Positions 7,770-15,278 of a stretch of DNA of 64,000 nt are shown here, piece after piece. The DNA comes from Helicobacter fennelliae (lineage in GTDB: Bacteria; Campylobacterota; Campylobacteria; Campylobacterales; Helicobacteraceae): assembly GCF_900451005.1 (NCBI RefSeq), contig NZ_UGIB01000001.1:682001-746000 (forward strand). The letters run 5' to 3'. The notes beneath the pieces are model-generated. The model was given only the letters and a program-made list of their open reading frames with translations. It was not told the origin of the DNA and made no database searches. Position 1 is the first letter of the stretch; each line of letters starts with the position of its first letter. The position numbers and the translations under genes are program-made.

Positions 7770-8867
7770 TTAATAATAAAATCTTTTTTTGATTTCATTG
7801 ATAATTGTTGTGATGTTTGGGGTTTTGTGATGTTTGCGATATTTGTGAAAGAAAAATTTTTTATTATCTGTGCGTTTGAAATTCTTTTTTTCAAATTCCA
7901 AAAACGTTTGCATAACCTCATCTACGCTCACACAATGTTTCATAAGGTGATTGTCAATGAGGTATTTATCATGATAGAGCCACAAAGAGCGCGTAGAAAT
8001 CGTAGGAATCCCCAAAAAGCAAGCCTCTAAATTCATCGTGCCACCGCCACCAATAAGCATATCAATATATGGATAAAACTCCTCGACAAAAAGCTTTTCT
8101 TTGAGGATAGTGATACGATGAAAGTGATGAAATCTTTGTATATCGCTTTCATAGCGCGGAATGATAATAATATTTGCCTTATTGTTTGTCGCTAAACTCT
8201 CAAGCGCATCATAGAGCACACTAAGATGTTGCTTGACATAATGCGCTTTGTATTCTTCCTCTCTAGCAAGGATTATGGGTTTTTCATCAAAGCCAAACTT
8301 TAGTCGCAGAGGGTTTTTGGATTCTGTCTTTGGTGGAATTTGCGTAAGCCACAACGCGACATCGATAAAATCATACGAGATGATATTTTTAGATTCTATG
8401 CCAAATGCTTTATAGACAGATTTTGGCACTACAAAAGGGTGAAAAATAAGCGTCGAGAGCGGAAGTGTTAGTCTTGAGAGAATAGTTATATCGCTTGGCT
8501 TAAATCGATATGAAGCAATCGGCGTATCAGAAAAATGCACGATTGGGATACCAAGCCCAAAGGCACTTTGCGCCCCATCAGCACTTGCACCTGTGATAAA
8601 CAACTTTGGCAATCCAATTTTTTCAAAAAGCTTTAAAAACTCCTCTTGGCGCGCAAGTCGTGCTTTGAATTTATCTTTGATGTCCTTTCCGCCATATCCG
8701 CCGATACACAATGCTTTGATATTAAATTTTTGTAATAAAATCGCGCATTCTTCATAGCCTTGACTTTTGCGGGTTGTGATGATGAGAGAATCTAGGGTTT
8801 TGAGATGAGGAATGAGCTCACGAAAAAATAGCGCGTATTTTGGGTCGGTGATGTCAATCCAAATCAT
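7770..8867 (-). CDS. DUF354 family predicted glycosyltransferase/epimerase-like protein
   Basis: A 365-residue soluble protein. MIWIDITDPKYALFFRELIPHLK opens a Rossmann-like half in which the D-I-T-D-P and later HFSDTPIASY match DUF354 proteins, predicted GT-B-fold relatives of UDP-GlcNAc 2-epimerase. The second half carries IIIIPRYESD and the glycine-rich IGGGGTMNLEACFLGIPTIS, the nucleotide-sugar loop region of that fold. DUF354 genes often sit in surface polysaccharide loci, but here the neighbours are housekeeping, so the sugar substrate cannot be inferred. The gene is upstream-spaced 36 bases from gap and reads in the same direction. Confidence 0.75.
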   Translation of the reverse strand: MIWIDITDPKYALFFRELIPHLKTLDSLIITTRKSQGYEECAILLQKFNIKALCIGGYGGKDIKDKFKARLARQEEFLKLFEKIGLPKLFITGASADGAQSAFGLGIPIVHFSDTPIASYRFKPSDITILSRLTLPLSTLIFHPFVVPKSVYKAFGIESKNIISYDFIDVALWLTQIPPKTESKNPLRLKFGFDEKPIILAREEEYKAHYVKQHLSVLYDALESLATNNKANIIIIPRYESDIQRFHHFHRITILKEKLFVEEFYPYIDMLIGGGGTMNLEACFLGIPTISTRSLWLYHDKYLIDNHLMKHCVSVDEVMQTFLEFEKKNFKRTDNKKFFFHKYRKHHKTPNITTIINEIKKRFYY

Positions 8868-8903
8868 TTCTACTCTTTTTGTTTTGTATTGTCTTATTTT
8901 GGT

Positions 8904-9980
8904 TTATTCTTGCGAGAGGATAAATTGCGCCATTTCGACAATGCGGTTTGAATACCCCCATTCATTATCATACCAAGCCATAATTTTTGCCATATTATCT
9001 AGGCTAAATGTCAAATCTTTGGCGACAATTGCACTTCGGCTATCGCCCACAAAATCACTACTCACGCCAAATTCCTCATCAATGCCTAAGATTCCTTTGA
9101 GTGCGCCTTTGGATTCTGCGATAAAGAGATCATTGAGTGTTTTTGCATCGACACTTTTAGCAAGATAAGCATTTAAATCCACCATAGAAACATCGGCTAT
9201 GGGGACTCTAAGGCTGTGTCCGTGGATTTTATCTTTGAGTGAGGGGATAACCTTATAAAGTGCTTTTGCCACGCCTGTGCTTGTAGGTATGATATTAATC
9301 GCTGCGGCACGTGATCGTCGTTTGTCGCTATGATGAGGGACATCTAAGAGATTCTGATCGTTTGTGTAGCTGTGAATCGTGCTTAAAGTGGCTTTTTGGA
9401 TTCCAAATTCTCGCTCCAAAATCATAGCAATTGGCGCAAGGCAGTTTGTCGTGCAGGAGGCATTGGAGATGATACGCTCACCTTTATAATCCTGCGCATT
9501 CACGCCAAGCACAAATGTTTTGGTATCATCAATAGCTGGGGCTGATATGATAACTTTTTTGACGCCTTTTTGGAGATGATGCGCACTTGAAGCAGAATCT
9601 AAAAATTTACCACTTGATTCTATCACGACATCAGCTCCCAAACTTCCAAAATCAAGCTCATTTGGATTGGCGCACGCAAATAAAGGAATGCGCTGCGGTT
9701 GCAGTTGTGATTGTGCGCGTGAGTGTGTATGATGCGTATGATGTAGATTCTGCGGATTTGGCGATGTGATCGGTGTATTTGGCGCGATATGAAGCATTTG
9801 TCCCTCGCACCAGACTTTGGCATCAAGTGCTCCATGCATAGAATCTTTTTGAAAAAGATAGGCTAGATTCTGATGATTAGCAATGTCATTAATGCCGACA
9901 ATCTCAATGCCTTCTTTTTGAAGAATCACACGCGCTATACATCTGCCTAATCTTCCAAATCCATTGATAGCGACTTTCAT
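8904..9980 (-). CDS. gap: Glyceraldehyde-3-phosphate dehydrogenase, type I
   Basis: A 358-residue enzyme of glycolysis/gluconeogenesis that oxidises glyceraldehyde 3-phosphate to 1,3-bisphosphoglycerate. The Rossmann start KVAINGFGRLGR binds NAD(P). Catalytic Cys176 lies in SNASCTTNCLAP; the C-terminal WYDNEWGYSNR is a strong signature. It is about 20 residues longer than usual because of an insertion near residues 73-97 (SPNPQNLHHTHHTHSRAQSQ and onward), rich in His and Gln, placed in the coenzyme domain. H. pylori-type organisms use GAPDH mainly for gluconeogenesis. The 220-base upstream spacer (9981-10200) contains a hairpin but no other gene. Confidence 0.95.
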   Translation of the reverse strand: MKVAINGFGRLGRCIARVILQKEGIEIVGINDIANHQNLAYLFQKDSMHGALDAKVWCEGQMLHIAPNTPITSPNPQNLHHTHHTHSRAQSQLQPQRIPLFACANPNELDFGSLGADVVIESSGKFLDSASSAHHLQKGVKKVIISAPAIDDTKTFVLGVNAQDYKGERIISNASCTTNCLAPIAMILEREFGIQKATLSTIHSYTNDQNLLDVPHHSDKRRSRAAAINIIPTSTGVAKALYKVIPSLKDKIHGHSLRVPIADVSMVDLNAYLAKSVDAKTLNDLFIAESKGALKGILGIDEEFGVSSDFVGDSRSAIVAKDLTFSLDNMAKIMAWYDNEWGYSNRIVEMAQFILSQE

Positions 9981-10102
9981 TCTTTAGACTCCTTGCCCTT
10001 GCGTTCAAAATATCGCAAAAGTATCAAAAATTTGTGGCATTTTACATTATTTATACACAAAAAGCGCGCCATATACAAAAACCTTTCACATTGCTTTGTT
10101 GC

Positions 10103-10133
10103 TTGTATTGATTTAATGCTCGGCTCAATACAA
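10103..10133. repeat. Inverted repeat between fqrB and gap
   Basis: TTGTATTGA and TCAATACAA form a perfect 9-bp stem with a 13-base loop. It lies downstream of the fqrB stop and upstream of gap, both on the minus strand. There is no U-run, so either a weak terminator of fqrB or an operator of gap is possible. Confidence 0.4.
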
Positions 10134-10200
10134 ACGTAATCACAACGCAATCCTTAAAGCCACACAAAACCATAATAGCAGATTTGTGCGGATTTGTGAT

Positions 10201-11349
10201 TTATTTGATTGACTTGATGTATTGGATAATTTTATGAGTTTGTGCAATCGCTGTGGCAATCGATGCGCCGGATTTAAATAAAATATCTCCAGCTACAAAA
10301 ATACCTTGTATTGAGGTTTCAAAGTTTTCATTGACTATTGGAATGCTGTTTTCATCAGTTTGGATATTGCATTTTTTCAAAAAATCAACCGGCGAAGAAC
10401 CGCCAATAGCATAAATCGCGCGATCAAAAACTTCACTTGTCCCATCAGTAAAATGAACTTTTATCCTGCCATTTTCATCGCTAAGCTCGGTGATGTCAAT
10501 CCCTAATTTTGCTTTGAGCTTGCCACTTTCAAGCTGTTTTTTGAGCTCAATATCATTGGTTTCGTTGATTCTGCTAAAGCTCTCGCGACGATAGTTTAGT
10601 GTTGTATCATGCGTGTTGGCTAATTCGCATGCGTATTCCACAGCGGAGTTTCCACCACCTACAACGAGAATCTTTTCGCCCTCTTGCAAGCTTGAGAGAT
10701 TATAATTGACTTTGCGTAAAAGCGTTGAGGGTATTTTGTAGATTGGTTTATTTGGCTGACCCATTTTGCCTATGGTAACGATCACAAAGCGCGCATAATA
10801 TGTGCGATTACCCCCTGTTTGTATCAAAAACTCACCATTTGCTTCTTTTTTGATACTCTCAACATCACTTTCATACGCGACATCAATCTTATGCTCTGTA
10901 AGGAGATTCTCAAACAATTCAAGCGTGAGTTCTTTATTGCTATCTTGAAACTCAATCGTGCCTTCTAGCTCTACGCGCGTCCCTTTGTAATCCCTATCCA
11001 CGCGCTTTCCATCTTTATAAAACTTTCGCAAAGTCGCATTGTGTTGTGCGGTTTTTTCAAACAAAATAATATTGTCAATTCCTCCCACCTTTGCCTCCAC
11101 ACAAGCTCCTATACCACCCGGACCAGCTCCTATAATTGCAACATCGTAAATATGTTTCATTTCTTCTCCTTTTAATGACATTTTGTATGCAAAATTGAGA
11201 TCTTCCTCATTATCAAAAAGTGCCCCATGTGTCATTTTGACAGCATCGTCAAATTGCCCACTTTTAAGTCCCCATAAAAACACAACCAACCCTATAAGCC
11301 CGATAATAATCGAAACAATTAGCATAATGGTTAGAATTGGCGTATTCAT
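10201..11349 (-). CDS. fqrB: CcoS-like module fused in frame to an FqrB-type NADPH:flavodoxin oxidoreductase
   Basis: Residues 1-~55 (one membrane helix, then WGLKSGQFDDA and FDNEED) match CcoS, the small protein needed for cbb3 cytochrome oxidase maturation. From Met64 the sequence is a FAD/NAD(P) reductase: DVAIIGAGPGGIGA (FAD), VIVTIGKMGQPNKP, VVGGGNSAVEYA (NADPH) and FVAGDILFKSGASIATA. This closely resembles Helicobacter FqrB (HP1164), which links NADPH and flavodoxin. There is no stop between the modules, but AAAGGAG lies just before the ATG at 11158-11160, so a separate 319-residue FqrB may also be made. The start at 11349 overlaps the maf stop (ATGA). Whether the full 382-residue product exists is an inference. 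Confidence 0.8.
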   Translation of the reverse strand: MNTPILTIMLIVSIIIGLIGLVVFLWGLKSGQFDDAVKMTHGALFDNEEDLNFAYKMSLKGEEMKHIYDVAIIGAGPGGIGACVEAKVGGIDNIILFEKTAQHNATLRKFYKDGKRVDRDYKGTRVELEGTIEFQDSNKELTLELFENLLTEHKIDVAYESDVESIKKEANGEFLIQTGGNRTYYARFVIVTIGKMGQPNKPIYKIPSTLLRKVNYNLSSLQEGEKILVVGGGNSAVEYACELANTHDTTLNYRRESFSRINETNDIELKKQLESGKLKAKLGIDITELSDENGRIKVHFTDGTSEVFDRAIYAIGGSSPVDFLKKCNIQTDENSIPIVNENFETSIQGIFVAGDILFKSGASIATAIAQTHKIIQYIKSIK

Positions 11350-11903
11350 ATTATTCCTAAAAATGGTAAAAATTTTTCGATACTTAAGCCTAGCGCGCTA
11401 GATTCTAGCCCTTTTTGAAAAAGAATATATTTTTTATGGAATCCCTCAACCATAACACAACCAGCTTTTCCTTGCCATTGCATAGAATCTAAATAAGCTT
11501 GCATATCATTTTTGTCAAAATGTTTAAGTTTGAAACTTGTCTCACTCAAGTCATAAAACTCACCCTTATGGCTTTTGTATCCCATAGCTGTAAAAATATA
11601 TAGAATCTTTCCGCTTTGAAATTCTAGCATATCTTTGGCAAGCTTGAGATTTTTAGCTTTGCGCTGCATCACTCCATCGACACATACCACACTATCAGCA
11701 GCCATGATCCCTCGCGCAAGCCCTGCTTGCCCCAGATTCTCACAAGCACACAAAAGCTTTCCTATGCACGCCTGCCAGACAAATGATTTGGGCTTATCAC
11801 AAATGATAGAATCCTCATCAAATCCGCTTTCGACTTGTTTAAATTCTATATGATGCTGTCGCAAAATCTCTGCGCGCACGCTTGAAGTGCTTGCTAAAAT
11901 CAT
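11346..11903 (-). CDS. maf: Maf-family nucleotide pyrophosphatase
   Basis: A 185-residue protein of the Maf/HAM1-like fold that hydrolyses non-canonical nucleoside triphosphates. It opens with the family signature LASTSSVRAEIL (usual form LASxSPRRxxLL), followed by the conserved Asp/Glu-rich DEDS and the ADSVV block that carries a catalytic aspartate. Its C-terminal part (GKAGCVMVEG, GLESSALGLSIEKF) corresponds to the normal GxAGxYxIqG...G.P region but is less canonical, as is common in epsilonproteobacteria. It sits between pdxA (21 bases upstream) and ccoS-fqrB (4-base ATGA overlap), apparently in one transcript. Confidence 0.85.
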   Translation of the reverse strand: MILASTSSVRAEILRQHHIEFKQVESGFDEDSIICDKPKSFVWQACIGKLLCACENLGQAGLARGIMAADSVVCVDGVMQRKAKNLKLAKDMLEFQSGKILYIFTAMGYKSHKGEFYDLSETSFKLKHFDKNDMQAYLDSMQWQGKAGCVMVEGFHKKYILFQKGLESSALGLSIEKFLPFLGII

Positions 11904-11924
11904 TTCTTTATGCCTTTTTTGTGT

Positions 11925-13007
11925 CTATTTTTTTTCTTTTTTGGAATTGCTTTTTGTCGCCTTATTTTTGGCTTGCTTTTGTATAAGCTCTAAAGCCATA
12001 CACACTGCATTTTTGTAGCTTTGGGTATTGCAAATGCCTTTATATGCCAAATCATACGCAACCCCATGATCGACTGATGTGCGAATAATTGGAAGATTGA
12101 GGCTGATATTAATACTAGAATCAAAATAAAGTGCTTTGAGTGTAGCAAGCCCAATGTCATGATATGGCGCGACAAATACCTTAAACTCATTCCGTAAATG
12201 CGGTATAAAAGCAGTATCTGGCGGATATGGACCGACAAATATTTCTTGTGCTGTTTTGGCGCGTGTTTTTTGTGCGTTTGTTTTTTGGATTTTTTGTTTT
12301 TGGGCTTCTTGTGTGAGGCGAGCATTGACTTTTTGAATGGCTTTTTTGATCACGCTATCTTCTTTGCCGCCAATTGCGCCATTATCTCCACAATGCGGAT
12401 TAAACCCAAGCACTAAAGCTTTTTCACACTGCAAGCTCTGAAAAAGTAGCAGTAAAAATTTTTCATAAGCACTTGCTGTGATTTTTTGGCTTACTTTTTT
12501 GAGCGGAATATGATCGCTAAAAAGCCCAACAAGCATTTTTTGATTGCCAAGTGCCATTATGGCTTTTTTGTCATAGCGAGCAGAGAGCACTTCTGTGTGC
12601 CCGACAAAATCAATGCCTGCTTTTTTCCAAGCGGCTTTGTGTATGGGTAGAGTAATGATTGCTTGAGCTTGCGCGCTATCAAGCAAATCAAGCCCCGTGA
12701 TAAAACTCTCAAAACTATATGCACCACTTTTTTTTGAGATTTTGGCGATGTGGATTGTCGGGATTTTGGCTTTTGGTGGGGCAAATACCATATCATTTGG
12801 GAATGCAACACCAAGCAGTTGCGCGGCATTTTGCATAAGCTCTTTATGGACGCAATACAAAGGCTCACACAATGTTTTGATAAAGCTATGCTCCCTTAAT
12901 GCAATTTCTGCCCCAACGCCATTAATATCGCCTATGGAGATAGCGACATGAGGCTTTGTGTGGGGTTTTTTGCGTGAATGCATACCGCGTAAATTTGATT
13001 TTTTCAT
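11925..13007 (-). CDS. pdxA: 4-hydroxythreonine-4-phosphate dehydrogenase
   Basis: A 360-residue enzyme of the DXP-dependent pyridoxal phosphate pathway; it oxidises 4-phosphohydroxy-threonine before PdxJ acts. Visible family blocks are HVAISIGDINGVGAE, the first metal His in FVGHTEVL, GFNPHCGDNGAIGGKED, GPYPPDTAF and YHDIGLATLK. A Lys/Gln/Thr-rich insert (residues ~230-255, QEAQKQKIQKTNAQKT) and a Lys-rich C-terminus are unusual. The start at 13007 is chosen because its ATG overlaps the stop of the upstream gspF-like gene (ATGA); the frame stays open 19 codons further. Co-transcription with the gspF-like gene and maf is implied by the overlap. No pdxJ is in the window. Confidence 0.9.
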   Translation of the reverse strand: MKKSNLRGMHSRKKPHTKPHVAISIGDINGVGAEIALREHSFIKTLCEPLYCVHKELMQNAAQLLGVAFPNDMVFAPPKAKIPTIHIAKISKKSGAYSFESFITGLDLLDSAQAQAIITLPIHKAAWKKAGIDFVGHTEVLSARYDKKAIMALGNQKMLVGLFSDHIPLKKVSQKITASAYEKFLLLLFQSLQCEKALVLGFNPHCGDNGAIGGKEDSVIKKAIQKVNARLTQEAQKQKIQKTNAQKTRAKTAQEIFVGPYPPDTAFIPHLRNEFKVFVAPYHDIGLATLKALYFDSSINISLNLPIIRTSVDHGVAYDLAYKGICNTQSYKNAVCMALELIQKQAKNKATKSNSKKEKK

Positions 13008-14248
13008 CACAAACTCATACCTCCAAGCTCCCAAATAGGCAAAAATATACCAAACGCAAGCCATGCCACCACAACTGCCATAAGAATCGTAGCCATCGGC
13101 TCTGTGAGGGCTAGAATCTTATCCATAAGGTGCTGATAGGCTACATAATAATGCTTTGCGCAAAGTGTAAGCATTTGATCGAGATTGCCACCTTTTTGGG
13201 CTGTGGAGATAAAGTTTTTGATATTAAGATCAAAAAAATCAATCTCATCAAACGCAGAATCTAAAGGCACACCTTGCTGTATGGAGGATTGGATTTTGGC
13301 GATTTCTTTGTGTAAGATAGGATTTGAGATACTTTGTGCGGCTGTGCGTAGTGTAATGTCAAAATCAATTCCTGATTCATACAGATAAGCAAACGAAGTA
13401 AAATACGCCCAAAAATCTTTATACATAACCAACTGCGAAACAAGAGGCATATACAAAGCGAGTGTATGCAATGTCTTATACGCAAAGCCTCTTTTGATAT
13501 AACTCCACACAATAACGCCACCACATACAATCACACTAAACAACATTATCAAACCATAATCCACAACCACATCTGAAATAAATATAAGGCTTTGTGTGCT
13601 TAGAGGCAAGGCGACATCAAATGAACTAAAAAGCTCTATAAATTGTGGAATCACAAACCACGCGATCAATACAAATGCTGCAATTACGCTTACAATGATA
13701 AAAATCGGATAAAACAATGCCTTAAAAAATTTTGCCCTCAAACTCGCACTTGACTCAAAATAATCACTCAAAACACAAAGAATCTGCGCTAATTTACCGC
13801 TTTGCACCCCACAATCAATCAGTGCCATACCCATTGGCGTAAAGATTTTGGCAAATGGCATCAACGCTGTGCTAAGGCTTTTGCCTTGATGAATAGAATC
13901 TAAAATCTCGCCATACATTTTGCGTAGATACGCATTTGCGCTTGCGATTTTGAGGCTCTCTAAGATGTCATTTATCGGAAGTGCAGATTCTAGCATAATT
14001 GAGAATTGACGCAGATCTTGAGCAAGTTCAATGGGTTTTGGGGATTTAAGATAGGTGCTAAAGTCTTCTTTGATATGTGTAATGGCTATGCCAAGAAGTT
14101 TGGCTTTTGTTTGGGCTTGTGCGAAAGATTTGGCATTGAGTTTGATTTGGATCTGTTTGGCGTTTTGGATACCTGTGATAATAAATCTCACAATTCTTTT
14201 TCCTTTGAGTAGAAAATCACTTCTGTTTTTTGGCATAATTGCAAGCAT
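13007..14248 (-). CDS. Type II secretion system F / PilC-like inner-membrane protein
   Basis: A protein of up to 413 residues with the duplicated T2SF domain. The first copy runs from ELAQDLRQFSIMLESALPI to CGVQSGKLAQIL; the second covers FAYLYESGIDFDITLR to AQKGGNLDQML. Membrane segments follow each copy: LFYPIFIIVSVIAAFVLIAW, a middle helix near residue 240 and a last helix near MATILMAVVVAWLAFGIF. GspF/PilC proteins form the inner-membrane platform of type II secretion or type IV pili. No other such gene is present here, so this is an orphan. The true start may be GTG at 14191 (VRFIITGIQ), which has AAAGGA upstream, giving 394 residues. It leads the pdxA-maf-fqrB run. Confidence 0.8.
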   Translation of the reverse strand: MLAIMPKNRSDFLLKGKRIVRFIITGIQNAKQIQIKLNAKSFAQAQTKAKLLGIAITHIKEDFSTYLKSPKPIELAQDLRQFSIMLESALPINDILESLKIASANAYLRKMYGEILDSIHQGKSLSTALMPFAKIFTPMGMALIDCGVQSGKLAQILCVLSDYFESSASLRAKFFKALFYPIFIIVSVIAAFVLIAWFVIPQFIELFSSFDVALPLSTQSLIFISDVVVDYGLIMLFSVIVCGGVIVWSYIKRGFAYKTLHTLALYMPLVSQLVMYKDFWAYFTSFAYLYESGIDFDITLRTAAQSISNPILHKEIAKIQSSIQQGVPLDSAFDEIDFFDLNIKNFISTAQKGGNLDQMLTLCAKHYYVAYQHLMDKILALTEPMATILMAVVVAWLAFGIFLPIWELGGMSL

Positions 14249-14275
14249 TATCTTAGCAAATTACAAAGGTAAGTT

Positions 14276-14716
14276 ATGTATTTTATAGCAAAAACGATAC
14301 ATATTTTAAGCGCGTGTGTTGTTATTGGATATTTGGTGTATGATGTTTTTATCCTTTCTACACTTAAAAAAACTCGCTCGCCTCAAGAATTTAGAGAGCT
14401 AAAACTACAAATGCTTCAATCAAGCGCGCTTATTATGGGGATTGGATTCTTGTTGCTTATAAGTAGTGGAATCTATCTAGGGAGCTATTATTTGGGCGGG
14501 GATTTAGGGTTTTTGCAAAACACATTTCAAAAAATGCTCTGGATAAAAATCGCCCTTGTCGCAAGCCTTTTTATTCTTACGCCATTTTCTTTGTATTTTG
14601 TCCTTGTGCTTAAAAAGCCTGATCCATTCAGGCAATATTATCATCATATCGCCCTTGTGATTTGTATCTTAGCTGTAATTGTGATAAATTTTGCGCTTAG
14701 CGGAAATTTTGTTTGA
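14276..14716 (+). CDS. Small four-helix integral membrane protein
   Basis: A 146-residue protein with four clear membrane helices (residues ~3-25, 47-68, 85-108, 122-143). An N-terminal His lies in KTIHILSACVVIG and a His pair in QYYHHIALVI near the start of helix 4. The layout, with histidines near helix ends, is like CopD/HemJ-type small membrane proteins, but I see no decisive motif and give no name. The ATG is preceded by AAGGTAAGTT. It is divergent from the gspF-like gene (27 bases apart) and convergent with the outer-membrane gene (7 bases between stops). Confidence 0.7.
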   Translation: MYFIAKTIHILSACVVIGYLVYDVFILSTLKKTRSPQEFRELKLQMLQSSALIMGIGFLLLISSGIYLGSYYLGGDLGFLQNTFQKMLWIKIALVASLFILTPFSLYFVLVLKKPDPFRQYYHHIALVICILAVIVINFALSGNFV

Positions 14717-14723
14717 TTTGGGG

Positions 14724-15278
14724 CTAAAACATATAATCATATAGCACAAACGAATACCAATCCGTATAAACTGAAGAAGGGTATTGTAGCGTGTATGTGG
14801 GAATCTTTAATCCTAGCTCAATGCGGTGATTTTGCATAATCAAACTTGAGAATCCAAAATTTAAAAGCGTGTGAAAACTTTGCAAAGATGGCGGATCATC
14901 AGATGAAGTCATCGCTACCTTAGAGTGTTCATTATAGCCTAGCCCAACCCCCAAAAATCCACCGAGTTTAAAATGCTCTATGATAGAAAAAAGCACGACA
15001 ATATCTGCATTTAGCGCAAGCTGTGAGGTCGTAGCTGTCTCAAGTCCGACAGGGCGGATACTCATCGCATAATCCAAATACCCCCGCACACTGCTAAAAA
15101 ATTTAGGCATACTATATTCATACCCAGCACGGACAATATAATCAAACGCGCCTTTGAGTTCAGTTGGCGTCTCATGCATAGCGATTCCAAATCCACCACC
15201 TGCAAAAATATGCGATTGGGCGCATAGGGGATTGCTCCAAAATAACGCAAAACAAAGACTACAAAGAGCTACCCTCAA
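14724..15278 (-). CDS. Outer-membrane beta-barrel protein downstream of hefC
   Basis: A 184-residue protein with a signal peptide (MRVALCSLCFALFWSNPLCA) and a mature part starting QSHIFAGGGFGIAM, followed by alternating strands with GYEYS, GFLGVGLGYN and NHRIELGLKIP. It ends in a strand VLYDYMF with a C-terminal Phe, the usual signal for BAM-dependent insertion. It resembles small Helicobacter Hop/Hof-like barrels in style, not closely enough to name. The start overlaps the hefC stop by 4 bases, so it is probably the last gene of the efflux operon. Whether it works with the pump is unknown. Confidence 0.7.
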   Translation of the reverse strand: MRVALCSLCFALFWSNPLCAQSHIFAGGGFGIAMHETPTELKGAFDYIVRAGYEYSMPKFFSSVRGYLDYAMSIRPVGLETATTSQLALNADIVVLFSIIEHFKLGGFLGVGLGYNEHSKVAMTSSDDPPSLQSFHTLLNFGFSSLIMQNHRIELGLKIPTYTLQYPSSVYTDWYSFVLYDYMF

